A stretch of DNA of 64,000 bases from NCBI GenBank assembly GCA_044352985.1, contig JBILCU010000003.1, positions 124,001 through 188,000 on the forward strand, in the 5' to 3' direction. This document shows positions 1 through 9,048 of the stretch, piece after piece. A program made the position numbers and the translations under genes. The notes beneath the pieces are model-generated. The model was given only the letters and a program-made list of their open reading frames with translations. It made no database searches and was not told where the DNA came from. Source of the DNA: JADJDM01 sp044352985. GTDB lineage: Bacteria > Bacteroidota > Bacteroidia > B-17B0 > Aurantibacillaceae. How positions within the stretch are numbered: the first letter of the stretch is position 1; each line of letters begins with the position of its first letter.

Positions 1-2
1 TT

Positions 3-2744
3 CCTCAAAATATTCGTCTGAAAGAAGAATTAAAAGTGGGCAAGGCTATGACAGAATACCAGTATCTGAAACATTTAAAAAAATTATCACAAAAAAATAA
101 AGTATTCAGATCTTACATTGGTTTAGGTTACTACAATAATATTTTACCATCTGTTATTCAACGTAATATACTTGAAAATCCAGGTTGGTATACAGCTTAT
201 ACACCTTATCAGGCTGAAATTGCTCAAGGTCGTTTGGAGGCATTATTAAATTACCAAACCATGGTAACTGATTTAACTGCTCTTCCAATAGCAAATGCGT
301 CTTTGTTAGATGAATCCACTGCTGCAGCTGAGGCGGTATTTATGTTTTACTCCAGCAGAAGTAAATCAAAACAAAACGCACATAAATTTTTCATCAGTGA
401 AACAACTTTCCCACAAACTATTGATGTAATTAAAACACGTGCGGTTCCTGTAGGAATTGAAGTTGTAGTTGGTAAAACAGAAGCATTTGATTTTAATGAT
501 GAATTTTTCGGGGCATGCATTCAGTATCCTGACTTAAATGGCGAAATCAACAACTACAAATCATTTGTTGAATCTTGTCATTTAAAAGAAATTCAAGTAG
601 TTGTTGCTTCAGATTTATTAGCGCTAGCATTAATCTCTCCTCCGGGTGAGTGGGGTGCAGATTGTGTGGTGGGTAATTCACAACGTTTTGGTGTTCCTCT
701 TGGTTATGGCGGACCTCACGCAGCTTTCTTTGCATGTAAGGAAGATTATAAACGATTAATTCCGGGAAGAATTATTGGAGTAAGCGTGGATGCAGAAGGT
801 AACAAAGCATTGCGCATGGCACTTCAAACCCGTGAACAACACATTAAACGCGATAAAGCAACTTCTAACATTTGTACTGCCCAGGCATTATTAGCTATTA
901 TGGCGAGTATGTATGCAGTTTATCATGGCTCGGATGGAATAAAAAATATTGCTGAAGAGGTGCATGCAAAAACAAAATTTGTTGCTGATCAACTTACAAA
1001 AAAAGGCTTTACTGTAACTACTAAATTGTTTTTTGACACCATTGTTGTAGAAGTTAAGAATGCTGAAGCAATAATGAATAAAGCTGTTTCAAAAGAAATT
1101 AATTTACGACTTGTAAATGACACTCATGTTGCCATTTCATTAGATCAAACAGTTGAGGAAAGTGATTTAACTGATTTGTTATCCGTTTTTGATATTACAA
1201 CAGCAATCAATTGGGAAAATCAAAATGTTATTTCCAGTTCATCTGCAAAAAGAACTTCAACTTACTTAACACATCAGGTGTTTAACACCCATCACAGTGA
1301 AAGTGAAATGATGCGTTACATCAAGAGTTTAGAGAATAAAGATTTATCGTTGGTTCACTCCATGATTTCCTTAGGATCATGCACGATGAAGTTAAATGCG
1401 GCATCAGAATTATTGCCTTTAACCTGGAATGAATTTGCTAATATCCATCCATTTGTGCCTCAAGATCAGGCTTTAGGTTACAAAGAAATTATTGATGAAT
1501 TAAATAAAGATTTAAGTAACATTACCGGTTTTGCCAAGATGAGTTTTCAGCCTAATTCTGGTGCTCAAGGTGAGTACGCAGGCTTGATGGTAATTCGCGC
1601 TTATCATATCGCTAACGGAAATTCACATCGTAAAATAGCTTTAATTCCTTCGTCAGCTCACGGAACTAACCCGGCAAGTGCTGCAATGGCAGGAATGAAG
1701 ATTGTGGTGGTTAAATGTGATGAAAAAGGTAATATTGATATTAATGATTTAAGAACAAAAGCAGAAGAACACAAAGATGATTTATCATGTTTGATGGTTA
1801 CTTACCCAAGTACCCATGGTGTTTACGAAGAAGGAATTACCGATATAACCAAAATCATTCACGATAACGGTGGCTTGGTGTATATGGATGGTGCAAACAT
1901 GAATGCTCAGGTTGGATTAACAAGTCCTGGTAATATTGGAGCAGATGTGTGCCATTTAAATCTGCATAAAACATTTGCTATTCCGCATGGTGGAGGCGGT
2001 CCGGGAATGGGACCAATTGGTGTAGTTGAAAAACTGGTACCTTTTTTACCTTCACATACCATCGTAAATACAGGAGGCGAACAAGGAATTACTGCAGTTT
2101 CTGCTGCGCCATATGGTAGCTCTTTGATCTTATTAATATCATATGGTTATATTAAAATGTTGGGAAGTGATGGGTTAAAAGCAGCTACAGAAATGGCTAT
2201 TTTAAATGCCAACTACATGAAAGAAATTTTAAAAGATCATTATAAGATTTTATACACCGGTACTAATGGAAGATGTGCACATGAAATGATTTTGGATTGT
2301 AATGATTTTAAAATGGCTAGCGGTGTTGAGGTAGCAGATATTGCAAAACGATTAATGGATTATGGATTTCATGCACCAACCGTTGCTTTCCCAGTTGTGA
2401 ACACTTTAATGGTTGAACCAACTGAGAGTGAAAGCAAAGCAGAGTTAGATCGTTTTTGCGACGCTATGATTTCCATACGTAAAGAAATTCAGGAAATTAT
2501 TGATGGGCAATTTGACAAAACAAACAACGTTATTAAAAATGCGCCTCATACAGCTAAATTAACTGTAAACGATAACTGGAATAAACCTTATGGCAGAGAG
2601 AAAGCAGCTTTCCCATTAAAGTGGGTAAAAGCAAATAAATTCTGGCCTAGCGTTGCCCGTGTTGATAATGCGTATGGAGATAGAAATTTAGTTTGTACAT
2701 GTGCTCCGATTGAAGAGTATATGGAAGAAAGTGTTTTAAGCTAA
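3..2744 (+). CDS. gcvP: Glycine dehydrogenase (aminomethyl-transferring), P-protein, 5' truncated by window edge
   Basis: This is the PLP-dependent P-protein of the glycine cleavage system, which decarboxylates glycine and passes the aminomethyl group to the lipoyl H-protein. The reading frame is already open at base 3 (PQNIRLKEEL, a typical stretch near the family N-terminus), so the GTG at 36 is not the start and roughly 40-60 residues lie outside the window. About 913 residues are visible against a usual length near 950. The PLP lysine lies in HLNLHKTFAIPHGGGGPG (lysine codon 1968-1970), and SLGSCTMKLNAASEL and SSAHGTNPASA are further P-protein signatures. The two homologous halves are fused in one chain, as in other Bacteroidota. 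trmB follows 15 bases downstream and may be co-transcribed. Confidence 0.97.
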   Translation, partial: PQNIRLKEELKVGKAMTEYQYLKHLKKLSQKNKVFRSYIGLGYYNNILPSVIQRNILENPGWYTAYTPYQAEIAQGRLEALLNYQTMVTDLTALPIANASLLDESTAAAEAVFMFYSSRSKSKQNAHKFFISETTFPQTIDVIKTRAVPVGIEVVVGKTEAFDFNDEFFGACIQYPDLNGEINNYKSFVESCHLKEIQVVVASDLLALALISPPGEWGADCVVGNSQRFGVPLGYGGPHAAFFACKEDYKRLIPGRIIGVSVDAEGNKALRMALQTREQHIKRDKATSNICTAQALLAIMASMYAVYHGSDGIKNIAEEVHAKTKFVADQLTKKGFTVTTKLFFDTIVVEVKNAEAIMNKAVSKEINLRLVNDTHVAISLDQTVEESDLTDLLSVFDITTAINWENQNVISSSSAKRTSTYLTHQVFNTHHSESEMMRYIKSLENKDLSLVHSMISLGSCTMKLNAASELLPLTWNEFANIHPFVPQDQALGYKEIIDELNKDLSNITGFAKMSFQPNSGAQGEYAGLMVIRAYHIANGNSHRKIALIPSSAHGTNPASAAMAGMKIVVVKCDEKGNIDINDLRTKAEEHKDDLSCLMVTYPSTHGVYEEGITDITKIIHDNGGLVYMDGANMNAQVGLTSPGNIGADVCHLNLHKTFAIPHGGGGPGMGPIGVVEKLVPFLPSHTIVNTGGEQGITAVSAAPYGSSLILLISYGYIKMLGSDGLKAATEMAILNANYMKEILKDHYKILYTGTNGRCAHEMILDCNDFKMASGVEVADIAKRLMDYGFHAPTVAFPVVNTLMVEPTESESKAELDRFCDAMISIRKEIQEIIDGQFDKTNNVIKNAPHTAKLTVNDNWNKPYGREKAAFPLKWVKANKFWPSVARVDNAYGDRNLVCTCAPIEEYMEESVLS

Positions 2745-2759
2745 AAGATTTCTTTAAAA

Positions 2760-3428
2760 TTGCCTAACAAACTACAAAAATTCGCAGAATTCAAGGAATT
2801 TTCGAATTGCTCTCATTTGCCATTTGAAGAAATTCAGCAAGGTCATCCTTTAAAAGGAATTTGGCATAGCGATTTTTTTAAAAACAATAACCCAATTGTT
2901 CTCGAATTGGGATGCGGAAGAGGCGAATACACAATTGGTTTAGCAAAAAACAATCCCGATAAAAATTTTATCGGGGTTGATATAAAAGGAAATAGAATCT
3001 GGACAGGAGCAAAGTATGCAACGATTAATAAATTAAACAATGTTGCGTTCATCAGAACCCGAATTGATTTTATTGAACATTGTTTTTCAGCTAATGAAGT
3101 AGATGAAATCTGGATTACTTTTCCTGATCCACAGCCTACAAAACCAAGAATAAGAAAACGCCTTACCAATCCGTTATTCTTAAACAGGTATTTTAAGTTT
3201 TTAAAACCAAACGGAATTATACATTTAAAAACGGATAACACCGGTTTTTATGAATATACATTAGAAGTAATACAGGAGCAAAACTTTGAATTGCTTTATT
3301 CAACACCAGATTTATATTTTCATAATCCATCCGGAAAACAAGAGCTTACAGAAATTCAAACTTATTATGAAAATTTATTTTCAGCTAAAGGTGAAAAAAT
3401 AAAGTATTGCAGCTGGAGAAGAAATTGA
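2760..3428 (+). CDS. trmB: tRNA (guanine-N7-)-methyltransferase
   Basis: A SAM-dependent Rossmann methyltransferase that makes m7G46 in the variable loop of tRNAs. The 222 residues show the SAM-binding motif LELGCGRGEYTIGLA (about residues 48-62), GVDIKGNR at the end of strand 2, and the TrmB signature TFPDPQP followed by a basic stretch, then HLKTDNTGFYEYT. The start is a TTG at 2760; the resulting MPNKLQKFAEF matches the usual family N-terminus and no ATG fits better. It lies 15 bases after gcvP and ends 1 base before the convergent phosphatase gene. Identification is secure; the start is likely but not proven. Confidence 0.95.
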   Translation: MPNKLQKFAEFKEFSNCSHLPFEEIQQGHPLKGIWHSDFFKNNNPIVLELGCGRGEYTIGLAKNNPDKNFIGVDIKGNRIWTGAKYATINKLNNVAFIRTRIDFIEHCFSANEVDEIWITFPDPQPTKPRIRKRLTNPLFLNRYFKFLKPNGIIHLKTDNTGFYEYTLEVIQEQNFELLYSTPDLYFHNPSGKQELTEIQTYYENLFSAKGEKIKYCSWRRN

Positions 3429-3429
3429 A

Positions 3430-3975
3430 TTAATTTTTTTGAAGCGCTCTTGCCACATCAATTAATGCATCATATCTAAAATCAGCGAATTCGTTGTTTT
3501 TGTGGTGTATAAAAATGGTTTTCATGCCGGCATTTTTACCAAATTCCAGATCGCTAACCGAATCTCCAATCATAATTGATTTTGTAAAGTCAATTTCAGG
3601 AAAATTATTTTTTGCCTGTAAAGCCATTCCTATTCCGGGTTTTCTGTTGGGATTATTTTCAGATGCGAGATAAGGCGAAAAATAAATTTTATCAATTCTT
3701 CCTTTGAAATAATTTATTTCATAAGTCATGTTTTTATGAATAATTTCAAGATCTTCGGTTTGCATTAACCCTTTTCCAATTCCTTGCTGATTGGTAACCA
3801 CAACTATTCTCCCAAAAATTGCACTGAAGATTTTAATAGCATCTATTACTCCTTCTATAAATTCAAAATCTTCCCATTTTTTAACGTAATCATCTATGAT
3901 ACGTTTGTTTATTACGCCATCCCTGTCAAGAAATAAGGTCCAGTTTTTATCAATAGTTAAATCGCTTAAATTCAT
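3430..3975 (-). CDS. HAD-IIIA phosphatase, D-glycero-D-manno-heptose-1,7-bisphosphate 7-phosphatase-like
   Basis: A histidinol-phosphatase/GmhB-type HAD phosphatase of about 181 residues, predicted to remove the 7-phosphate from heptose 1,7-bisphosphate. Motif I is FLDRDGVINKR, motif II lies in VVTNQQGIGKG, and MIGDSVSDLEFGKNAG supplies motif IV. The ATG at 3975 (MNLSDLTIDKNW) is chosen because the upstream in-frame extension has no family character; it overlaps the preceding nucleotidyltransferase gene by 26 bases. Odd feature: the loop before RKPGIG (YFSPYLASENNPN) lacks the cysteines and histidine that bind zinc in classical GmhB. The heptose assignment rests mainly on the neighbour; the family is sure, the substrate is not. 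Confidence 0.8.
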   Translation of the reverse strand: MNLSDLTIDKNWTLFLDRDGVINKRIIDDYVKKWEDFEFIEGVIDAIKIFSAIFGRIVVVTNQQGIGKGLMQTEDLEIIHKNMTYEINYFKGRIDKIYFSPYLASENNPNRKPGIGMALQAKNNFPEIDFTKSIMIGDSVSDLEFGKNAGMKTIFIHHKNNEFADFRYDALIDVARALQKN

Positions 3976-4681
3976 GTTGTGCTTTTTTGTAATCTTCAGG
4001 AATTCCAATGTCAATAAAATAACCATCAAATTCAAATCCTGCTATGTGTTGCCTGAATAATTGTTTTTCAAAAAAATCTTTTTCAATCGAAAAATTTTTC
4101 TGTTGTGGAGTTGATGAACGAAATAAATTTTTATTCAAAATATAAATTCCTCCATTTATTAATCCTTTTGTTTCTTCCCCGTTTTTTTCCTTAAAACTGA
4201 TGATTCTTCTGCTTACATCATCAATGATAACGGTACCGTATCGGGATGCATTTTCAACTTCGCGTAAGGCTAAACTATGCTGTGCATTTGCATCAACATG
4301 TTGCTTATAAAATTGATCAAGGTTTACATTAAAAAAAGAATCTCCGTTAATCACTAAAACTTCTTGTTGTTCGCATTTTTCTGACGCTAAACGAATGGCT
4401 CCACCCGTACCTAAAGGTTCATTTTCATGCGAAAAAATAATTTCAGCACCATTCCAATTTCTAGGCTGCATGAGGTTAGTGTAATATTCCTCAATTTTTT
4501 CATGCAAATAACCTGTTGAAAGGATAATGCGCTCAATTTTAAAATGAGTTAAGTAGTTCAGCAAATAATTTAAAAATGGCTCGTCATTTATAGGCGCCAT
4601 TGGTTTAGGAACATCAGAAATTACATCTTTAAGTCGGGTTCCAAATCCGCCAGCTAAAATAATTGCCTCTTTTAATGCCAT
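3950..4681 (-). CDS. Sugar-1-phosphate nucleotidyltransferase, HddC/RmlA-like
   Basis: A 243-residue NTP_transferase that couples a sugar 1-phosphate to a nucleotide. The N-terminus ILAGGFGTRLKDVISDVPKP is the nucleotide-binding signature and VINGDSFFNVN carries the metal-binding aspartate. Size and the overlapping HAD-IIIA phosphatase downstream suggest the D-glycero-alpha-D-manno-heptose-1-phosphate guanylyltransferase (HddC) type, giving a GDP- or ADP-heptose precursor for cell-surface glycan. No GmhA isomerase or heptose kinase is present beside it, so the pathway would need partners elsewhere. The ATG at 4681 faces the repeat-rich spacer. Nucleotidyltransferase activity is well supported; the sugar is inferred. 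Confidence 0.82.
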   Translation of the reverse strand: MALKEAIILAGGFGTRLKDVISDVPKPMAPINDEPFLNYLLNYLTHFKIERIILSTGYLHEKIEEYYTNLMQPRNWNGAEIIFSHENEPLGTGGAIRLASEKCEQQEVLVINGDSFFNVNLDQFYKQHVDANAQHSLALREVENASRYGTVIIDDVSRRIISFKEKNGEETKGLINGGIYILNKNLFRSSTPQQKNFSIEKDFFEKQLFRQHIAGFEFDGYFIDIGIPEDYKKAQHEFKRFNY

Positions 4682-4753
4682 ATTAATTGCGAATATAGAA
4701 TTTTGATTTTAGATAGAAGAATTTTTGATTTAAGGGTTTACTATTTATGTATT

Positions 4754-5290
4754 TTATTGTCATTCCCACGAAGGAGGCATCTTTTTTTAGATCCTTCACT
4801 GCGTTCAGGATGACAAAAAAAAGCGGCGGTTGAATGAAACCCTTCTAAAGTGAACCCTTCGAGAACCTCAGGGTACATAAAAAAAGCGGTTGCTGAGGCA
4901 CTCGAAGCACCGCATTTTATTTACAATTTTAGGATTTATGTTTTTGAGATTTTATTGTCATCCCGACGAAGGAGGCATCTTTTTTTAGATCCTTCACTGC
5001 GTTCAGGATGACAAAAAAAGAGGCGGTTAAATGAAACCCTTATAAAGTGAACCCTTCGAGAACCTCAGGGTACAGAAAAAAAGCGGTTGCTGATGCACTC
5101 GAAGCACCGCATTTTATTTACAATTTTAGGATTTATGTTTTTGAGATTTTATTGTCATGCCGACGAAGGAGGCATCTTTTTTTAGATCCTTCACTGCGTT
5201 CAGGATGACAAAAAAAGAGGCGGTTGGGCATAGTCGAAACCCTGCATTTTACTTTACAATTTTAGTATTTACGTTTTTGAGATTTTTGAA
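4754..5290. repeat. Tandem array of about 198-bp units carrying REP-like palindromes
   Basis: Three head-to-tail units begin at 4754, 4952 and 5149 (spacings 198 and 197); the third lacks its middle part but ends with the same tail. Each unit has a 58-bp imperfect inverted repeat bounded by TGTCAT and ATGACA (4758-4815, 4956-5013, 5153-5210). Units 1 and 2 also have a second palindrome of the ACCCTTCGAG...CTCAGGGT type and a third (4886-4913 in unit 1) starting GCGGTTGCT and ending AGCACCGC. Palindromes of this look are scattered through many Bacteroidota genomes. No real coding sequence is visible between 4682 and 5518. Confidence 0.9.
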
Positions 5291-5476
5291 TCAAGAAAGC
5301 AAGGACCAAAAGTTAAGATTTTTTTTCGTGCTTTATCTTGAAGTCCTGTTTCATAGTTCTTTTATTAATTTATGATATTATTTCTTGGTTAATTTTATAA
5401 CCCAAGAAGAAACTTCAAACTAGAATAACCCAAACATTAAACAACCAAATAAAATAAGCAATAAGTCATTTATCAA
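5291..5476. other. AT-rich spacer upstream of lgt, nothing recognised
   Basis: This is the remainder of the 837-bp gene-free stretch between the nucleotidyltransferase and lgt. It is AT-rich, outside the palindromic array, and shows no RNA gene, hairpin terminator or conserved coding sequence that I can recognise. Confidence 0.5.
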
Positions 5477-5510
5477 TTCGCTTACAAGTTCATTTATTTA
5501 CTTATTTTTG
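5477..5510 (+). promoter_or_regulatory. Putative promoter of lgt
   Basis: TATTTTTG at 5503-5510 fits the Bacteroidota -7 consensus TAnnTTTG exactly. TTCG at 5477-5480, 22 bases upstream, is a weak -33 candidate. The -7 box ends only 8 bases before the lgt ATG, so the mRNA would be nearly leaderless. Confidence 0.45.
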
Positions 5511-5518
5511 TTATCCTC

Positions 5519-6619
5519 ATGAGTCAACTTTTATATGTAATCTGGAATGCAGACCCTGAAATGTTTACCATTCCCGGAATAAATTGGCCGGTACGTTGGT
5601 ACGGTTTATTGTTTGCCACAGCTTTTATTCTCAGTCAGGTAATAATGAATGTTGTTTTTAAAGCTGAAAAACGATTACAAAAAGATTTAGATACACTCAC
5701 TTTATACATTATTCTTGGAACTGTTTTAGGTGCACGTTTAGGTCACATGTTGTTTTATGATTTTAAAACTGTTATTCAGCATCCCTTGGATATATTTAAA
5801 ATATGGGAAGGCGGTTTAGCTAGTCATGGAGGTGCAATAGGTATTTTAATTGCCATGTGGTTGTATTGTAAAAAAACAAAAGAAGAATGGTTGTGGATAT
5901 TTGATCGATTGATTATTGTTGTTGCCATTTCTGCTATGTGTATTCGAACAGGTAATTTAATGAATTCGGAAATTATCGGTAAACCAACGGAAAGTAATTA
6001 TGGATTTGTTTTTATAAATCCCCTCGATCAGGTTATTAAAAGTAGTATAACAGGTATTGAAAATGTAAATTATAAATTTTCCGGAAAGGATTCGATGATG
6101 AATAATCATCATGTTGCTATGCTAACGATTACTGTAAAAGCTAAACAAGTATTACCACTTGATTCGATGATGAAAGTGGCAAGTGATGTTATGTGGTACA
6201 GCGGAGGAACTCCCATAGAGGACAAACACTTGTTTATTGATCCGATGCAGCTAATGAACGAGCAACAAAAAGTTTCTGATACTTTTACGCTGAACGTATT
6301 TGCAATTCCCAGACATCCTGCACAGCTTTATGAAGCCATATTTTGTTTGTTCTTATTTGTTCTGTTTTTCTGGCTATGGTTAAAGAAAAGAACGGTTTTG
6401 CCTAAAGGATTTTTCTTTGGCTTGTTTATTACTCTTTTATTTACAGAACGCATCATCTCTGAAACTATTAAAGAAAATCAGGCGTCATTTGAAAAAAGTA
6501 TGCAATTAAACATGGGGCAAATTTTAAGTATTCCTTTTATTCTTGCCGGAATTACATTTATGATCTGGAGTAAAAAACAAAATAAATATCATAAAACCCC
6601 CGAAATAAAAAATGAGTAA
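5519..6619 (+). CDS. lgt: Phosphatidylglycerol--prolipoprotein diacylglyceryl transferase
   Basis: An inner-membrane enzyme that transfers diacylglycerol to the lipobox cysteine of prolipoproteins, the first step of lipoprotein maturation. Visible signatures are VRWYGLLFATAF (about residues 25-36), GARLGHMLFYD, GGLASHGGAIG, the arginine/asparagine motif RTGNLMNSEIIG and RHPAQLYEA near the C-terminal third. Several transmembrane helices are obvious. At 366 residues it is longer than the E. coli protein (about 291) because of a soluble insertion around residues 170-255, a length I associate with Bacteroidota orthologues. The last 8 bases overlap the DsbA-like gene. The window has at least four lipoproteins (BamD, CzcB, AcrA, OprM) as potential substrates. 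Confidence 0.96.
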   Translation: MSQLLYVIWNADPEMFTIPGINWPVRWYGLLFATAFILSQVIMNVVFKAEKRLQKDLDTLTLYIILGTVLGARLGHMLFYDFKTVIQHPLDIFKIWEGGLASHGGAIGILIAMWLYCKKTKEEWLWIFDRLIIVVAISAMCIRTGNLMNSEIIGKPTESNYGFVFINPLDQVIKSSITGIENVNYKFSGKDSMMNNHHVAMLTITVKAKQVLPLDSMMKVASDVMWYSGGTPIEDKHLFIDPMQLMNEQQKVSDTFTLNVFAIPRHPAQLYEAIFCLFLFVLFFWLWLKKRTVLPKGFFFGLFITLLFTERIISETIKENQASFEKSMQLNMGQILSIPFILAGITFMIWSKKQNKYHKTPEIKNE

Positions 6620-7265
6620 GCCTAAAATTTTATACATACAAGATGCTATGTGTATCTGGTGTTATGCCTTTGGAAGAGTATTGGATGATATGCAAGTAAA
6701 ATACGGAAACGATTTTGAGTTTATAACTTACAGCGCCGGAATGGTAGTTGGAGAATCGATAGTTGAAATTGGAAAAATGAAAACTTTTTTTGATGAAGCT
6801 ATTCCAAAAGTAGAGCAATATTCAGGGGTGAAGTTTGGCAATAAGTTTCATGATTTAGTTAAAGAAGGTTCATTCATTTGTAATTCCATAAAACCAGCTA
6901 TTGCATTAACTGCATTTAAATCGATGAAACCCGAGGGTAGCGTTGAGTTTGCGCACGATATTCAGTTTGAACATTTTTACAATGGAAAAAACATTAACGA
7001 ACGTGATGTATATGTTGAGTTGGCTAAAAACCATGATGTAGATGCCGATGAATTACTAAATCGCATGAATGATGATGAGTTTCATAAAATCACCATGAAT
7101 GAGTTTGAGCAAATTAAAAAAATGGGCATTAAAGAATATCCCGTTGTGCTTGGTCAAACCAATAAAGGAATTTATGCTTTATCAAAAGGTTTTATTCCAG
7201 AAAAAGACATGACCAACATTTTTGAAATGTTTAAAAAAACAGTAGAAAAAGAGATTGCTCAATAA
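6612..7265 (+). CDS. DsbA-family thioredoxin-fold protein, cytoplasmic
   Basis: A 217-residue DsbA/FrnE/YjbH-like protein: a thioredoxin fold with an inserted helical domain. The N-terminus ILYIQDAMCIWCYAFG carries a CxxC pair (CIWC) at about residues 14-17, and KEYPVVLG supplies the expected cis-proline near residue 176. There is no signal peptide, so it probably acts in the cytoplasm as an oxidoreductase or an adaptor. The ATG overlaps the end of lgt by 8 bases, which implies translational coupling, although no functional link to lipoprotein maturation is established. The fold is well supported; the physiological role is unknown. Confidence 0.8.
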   Translation: MSKPKILYIQDAMCIWCYAFGRVLDDMQVKYGNDFEFITYSAGMVVGESIVEIGKMKTFFDEAIPKVEQYSGVKFGNKFHDLVKEGSFICNSIKPAIALTAFKSMKPEGSVEFAHDIQFEHFYNGKNINERDVYVELAKNHDVDADELLNRMNDDEFHKITMNEFEQIKKMGIKEYPVVLGQTNKGIYALSKGFIPEKDMTNIFEMFKKTVEKEIAQ

Positions 7266-7281
7266 TTTTAGTGGTTAAGCA

Positions 7282-8232
7282 ATGTTTTTTTTACAAAAAA
7301 AGCTACTTGCATGTTTAGTTGTATTTTGTTCATTAACACAATATGCCCAGCCATATGTTGATTTAATAAATATTAATAATCAACGTGTAAAAACTAATTA
7401 TACCGATAGTTTTGGAGGAAGCAATTATTTAAACAATTATGCTTTAAATCTTACGGTTCCAATTAAATTAGATTCTTGTAAAACAATTATTATAAGAGGT
7501 TTTGCAGAATCAATAAGTTATTCAACTGAAATAAAACCAAATTCAATTATCCCATTTACAAATCAGTTGGCCACAGAAAATTTAGATTTTAATACACGTT
7601 TATTTGCTTACATTTTACCTGTTGGAATACAATATCAAACACCATCTCAAAAATGGAAATGGCTTTTTTTAGCTATGCCTAAACTTGCAGGTACGCAATG
7701 TGATACTTATTCTTCATATCAGTTTCAGCCTGGAGTTTTTGCTTTGGCAACAAAAAAAATAAATCCTGATTTTTCTTTAAAGTTTGGATTGTTTTACAAC
7801 AAAGAATTTTTCGGAAATTTTATAGTTCCTATTGTTAGTGCCGATTGGAAAATCAATAACAGAATGCAATTGTACGGCACATTCCCAACATTTTATAAGT
7901 TCGAATATGCTTTGAAAAAACATGTTGTTTATACCGGCATTAACTATCGATCATACACGCGTTCATTTTTGCTTAAAGGAGCTGAGCATAATTATATGCG
8001 CATAGATGATATGAGTATAAAAGCATTTGTAGAATTTTATTTATCAAAAAAAATTGTGCTGTACGCTGAGGCAGGCAGGATGATTAATTATCGTTTATTG
8101 GATTATCATTACAATACTAGAAATAAACCCGAAAATGAAATCAATAATTCCATTTTGTTTCGCAAAAATGAAATTCCTTTTTTCATCAACTTTGGCTTAG
8201 CTTATCGTATTCGTTTTGATTTAGAAAATTAA
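7282..8232 (+). CDS. Putative outer-membrane beta-barrel protein (DUF6268-like)
   Basis: A 316-residue protein with an N-terminal signal peptide (hydrophobic LLACLVVFCSLTQYAQ, probable cleavage after residue 21-22). The rest alternates hydrophobic and polar residues with many aromatic residues, and ends in LAYRIRFDLEN, as expected for an outer-membrane barrel or a porin-like coating protein. It resembles Bacteroidota proteins called DUF6268, but I am not certain of that family. It lies 16 bases after the DsbA-like gene and 4 bases before the omega-amidase gene, so the four genes from lgt onward may form one transcript. No specific function can be assigned. Confidence 0.55.
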   Translation: MFFLQKKLLACLVVFCSLTQYAQPYVDLININNQRVKTNYTDSFGGSNYLNNYALNLTVPIKLDSCKTIIIRGFAESISYSTEIKPNSIIPFTNQLATENLDFNTRLFAYILPVGIQYQTPSQKWKWLFLAMPKLAGTQCDTYSSYQFQPGVFALATKKINPDFSLKFGLFYNKEFFGNFIVPIVSADWKINNRMQLYGTFPTFYKFEYALKKHVVYTGINYRSYTRSFLLKGAEHNYMRIDDMSIKAFVEFYLSKKIVLYAEAGRMINYRLLDYHYNTRNKPENEINNSILFRKNEIPFFINFGLAYRIRFDLEN

Positions 8233-8236
8233 TGAC

Positions 8237-9040
8237 ATGCAGGATATCAACATTACAATTATACAATCGGATTTAGTTTGGGAAAACAGGGATGAAAACT
8301 TAAAAAGGTTTTCGCATAAGATGGATGCTATTAAAGAAACAACGGATGTAATTGTTTTACCAGAAATGTTTACAACTGGTTTTGCTGTAAACCGAACACA
8401 ATTTGCAGAGGAACAGGAAGGCGAAGGCTTGATGTGGATGAAACAGATGGCAAAACATAAAAATGCTGCCATTGTAGGAAGCATTGCTATAAAAGAACAG
8501 CACCATTTTTATAATCGCTTGTATTGGGTAAATCCGGATGGTAACTTTTATAGCTACGATAAACGCCATTTGTTCAGGATGGCTGGCGAGAATAACTATT
8601 TTAATGCGGGAACTGAAAAAATAATTGTAGAATATAAAGGATGGAAATTTTGCCCCTTAATTTGTTATGATTTGCGTTTTCCGGTATGGAGCAGAAATAC
8701 CTGGAATACTGAAAATGGAAGTTATGCTGCAGAATTTGATGTATTGTTATATGTAGCGAATTGGCCTGAAGTCCGCTCTTATCCATGGAAACAATTACTC
8801 ATTGCGCGTGCCATCGAAAATCAATCTTATGTTATTGGGGTGAATAGAGTAGGAAAGGACGGTAATTCAATTCCTCACAGTGGCGATAGTGCCATCATCA
8901 ATCCGCGTGGAGAAATTATTTCGGATATTTTACCTCATGAAGAAAAATCAGAAACTATAGCTATCAGCAGAAATTATCTGGAAGAGTTTAAAAAAGTTTT
9001 TCCTGTAGGTGCTGATGCGGATATATTTAAAATTAAATAA
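8237..9040 (+). CDS. Omega-amidase, nitrilase superfamily (YafV-like)
   Basis: A cytosolic carbon-nitrogen hydrolase of 267 residues. The catalytic triad is visible: Glu in LPEMFTTGF (about residue 44), Lys in YDKRHLF (about residue 110) and Cys in CPLICYDLRFPVW (about residue 145). The FTTGF and ICYDLRFP contexts match YafV-type omega-amidases, which hydrolyse alpha-keto acid amides such as 2-oxosuccinamate or 2-oxoglutaramate, commonly as metabolite repair after glutamine transamination. The ATG is 4 bases after the upstream barrel gene, and the gene converges on the DUF4835 gene with 8 bases between stops. Confidence 0.9.
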   Translation: MQDINITIIQSDLVWENRDENLKRFSHKMDAIKETTDVIVLPEMFTTGFAVNRTQFAEEQEGEGLMWMKQMAKHKNAAIVGSIAIKEQHHFYNRLYWVNPDGNFYSYDKRHLFRMAGENNYFNAGTEKIIVEYKGWKFCPLICYDLRFPVWSRNTWNTENGSYAAEFDVLLYVANWPEVRSYPWKQLLIARAIENQSYVIGVNRVGKDGNSIPHSGDSAIINPRGEIISDILPHEEKSETIAISRNYLEEFKKVFPVGADADIFKIK

Positions 9041-9048
9041 GATATAAC

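Noticed and set aside
36..2744. GTG at 36 as the true start of gcvP
   Set aside because: The frame is open to the window edge with conserved P-protein sequence before it, so the gene is simply truncated.
2843..3241. 132-residue open frame on the minus strand
   Set aside because: It lies wholly within trmB, whose motifs are unmistakable on the plus strand.
5157..5375. 72-residue open frame in the spacer before lgt
   Set aside because: It is made of the third palindromic repeat unit and its tail; its sequence is explained by the repeat and has no protein-family character.
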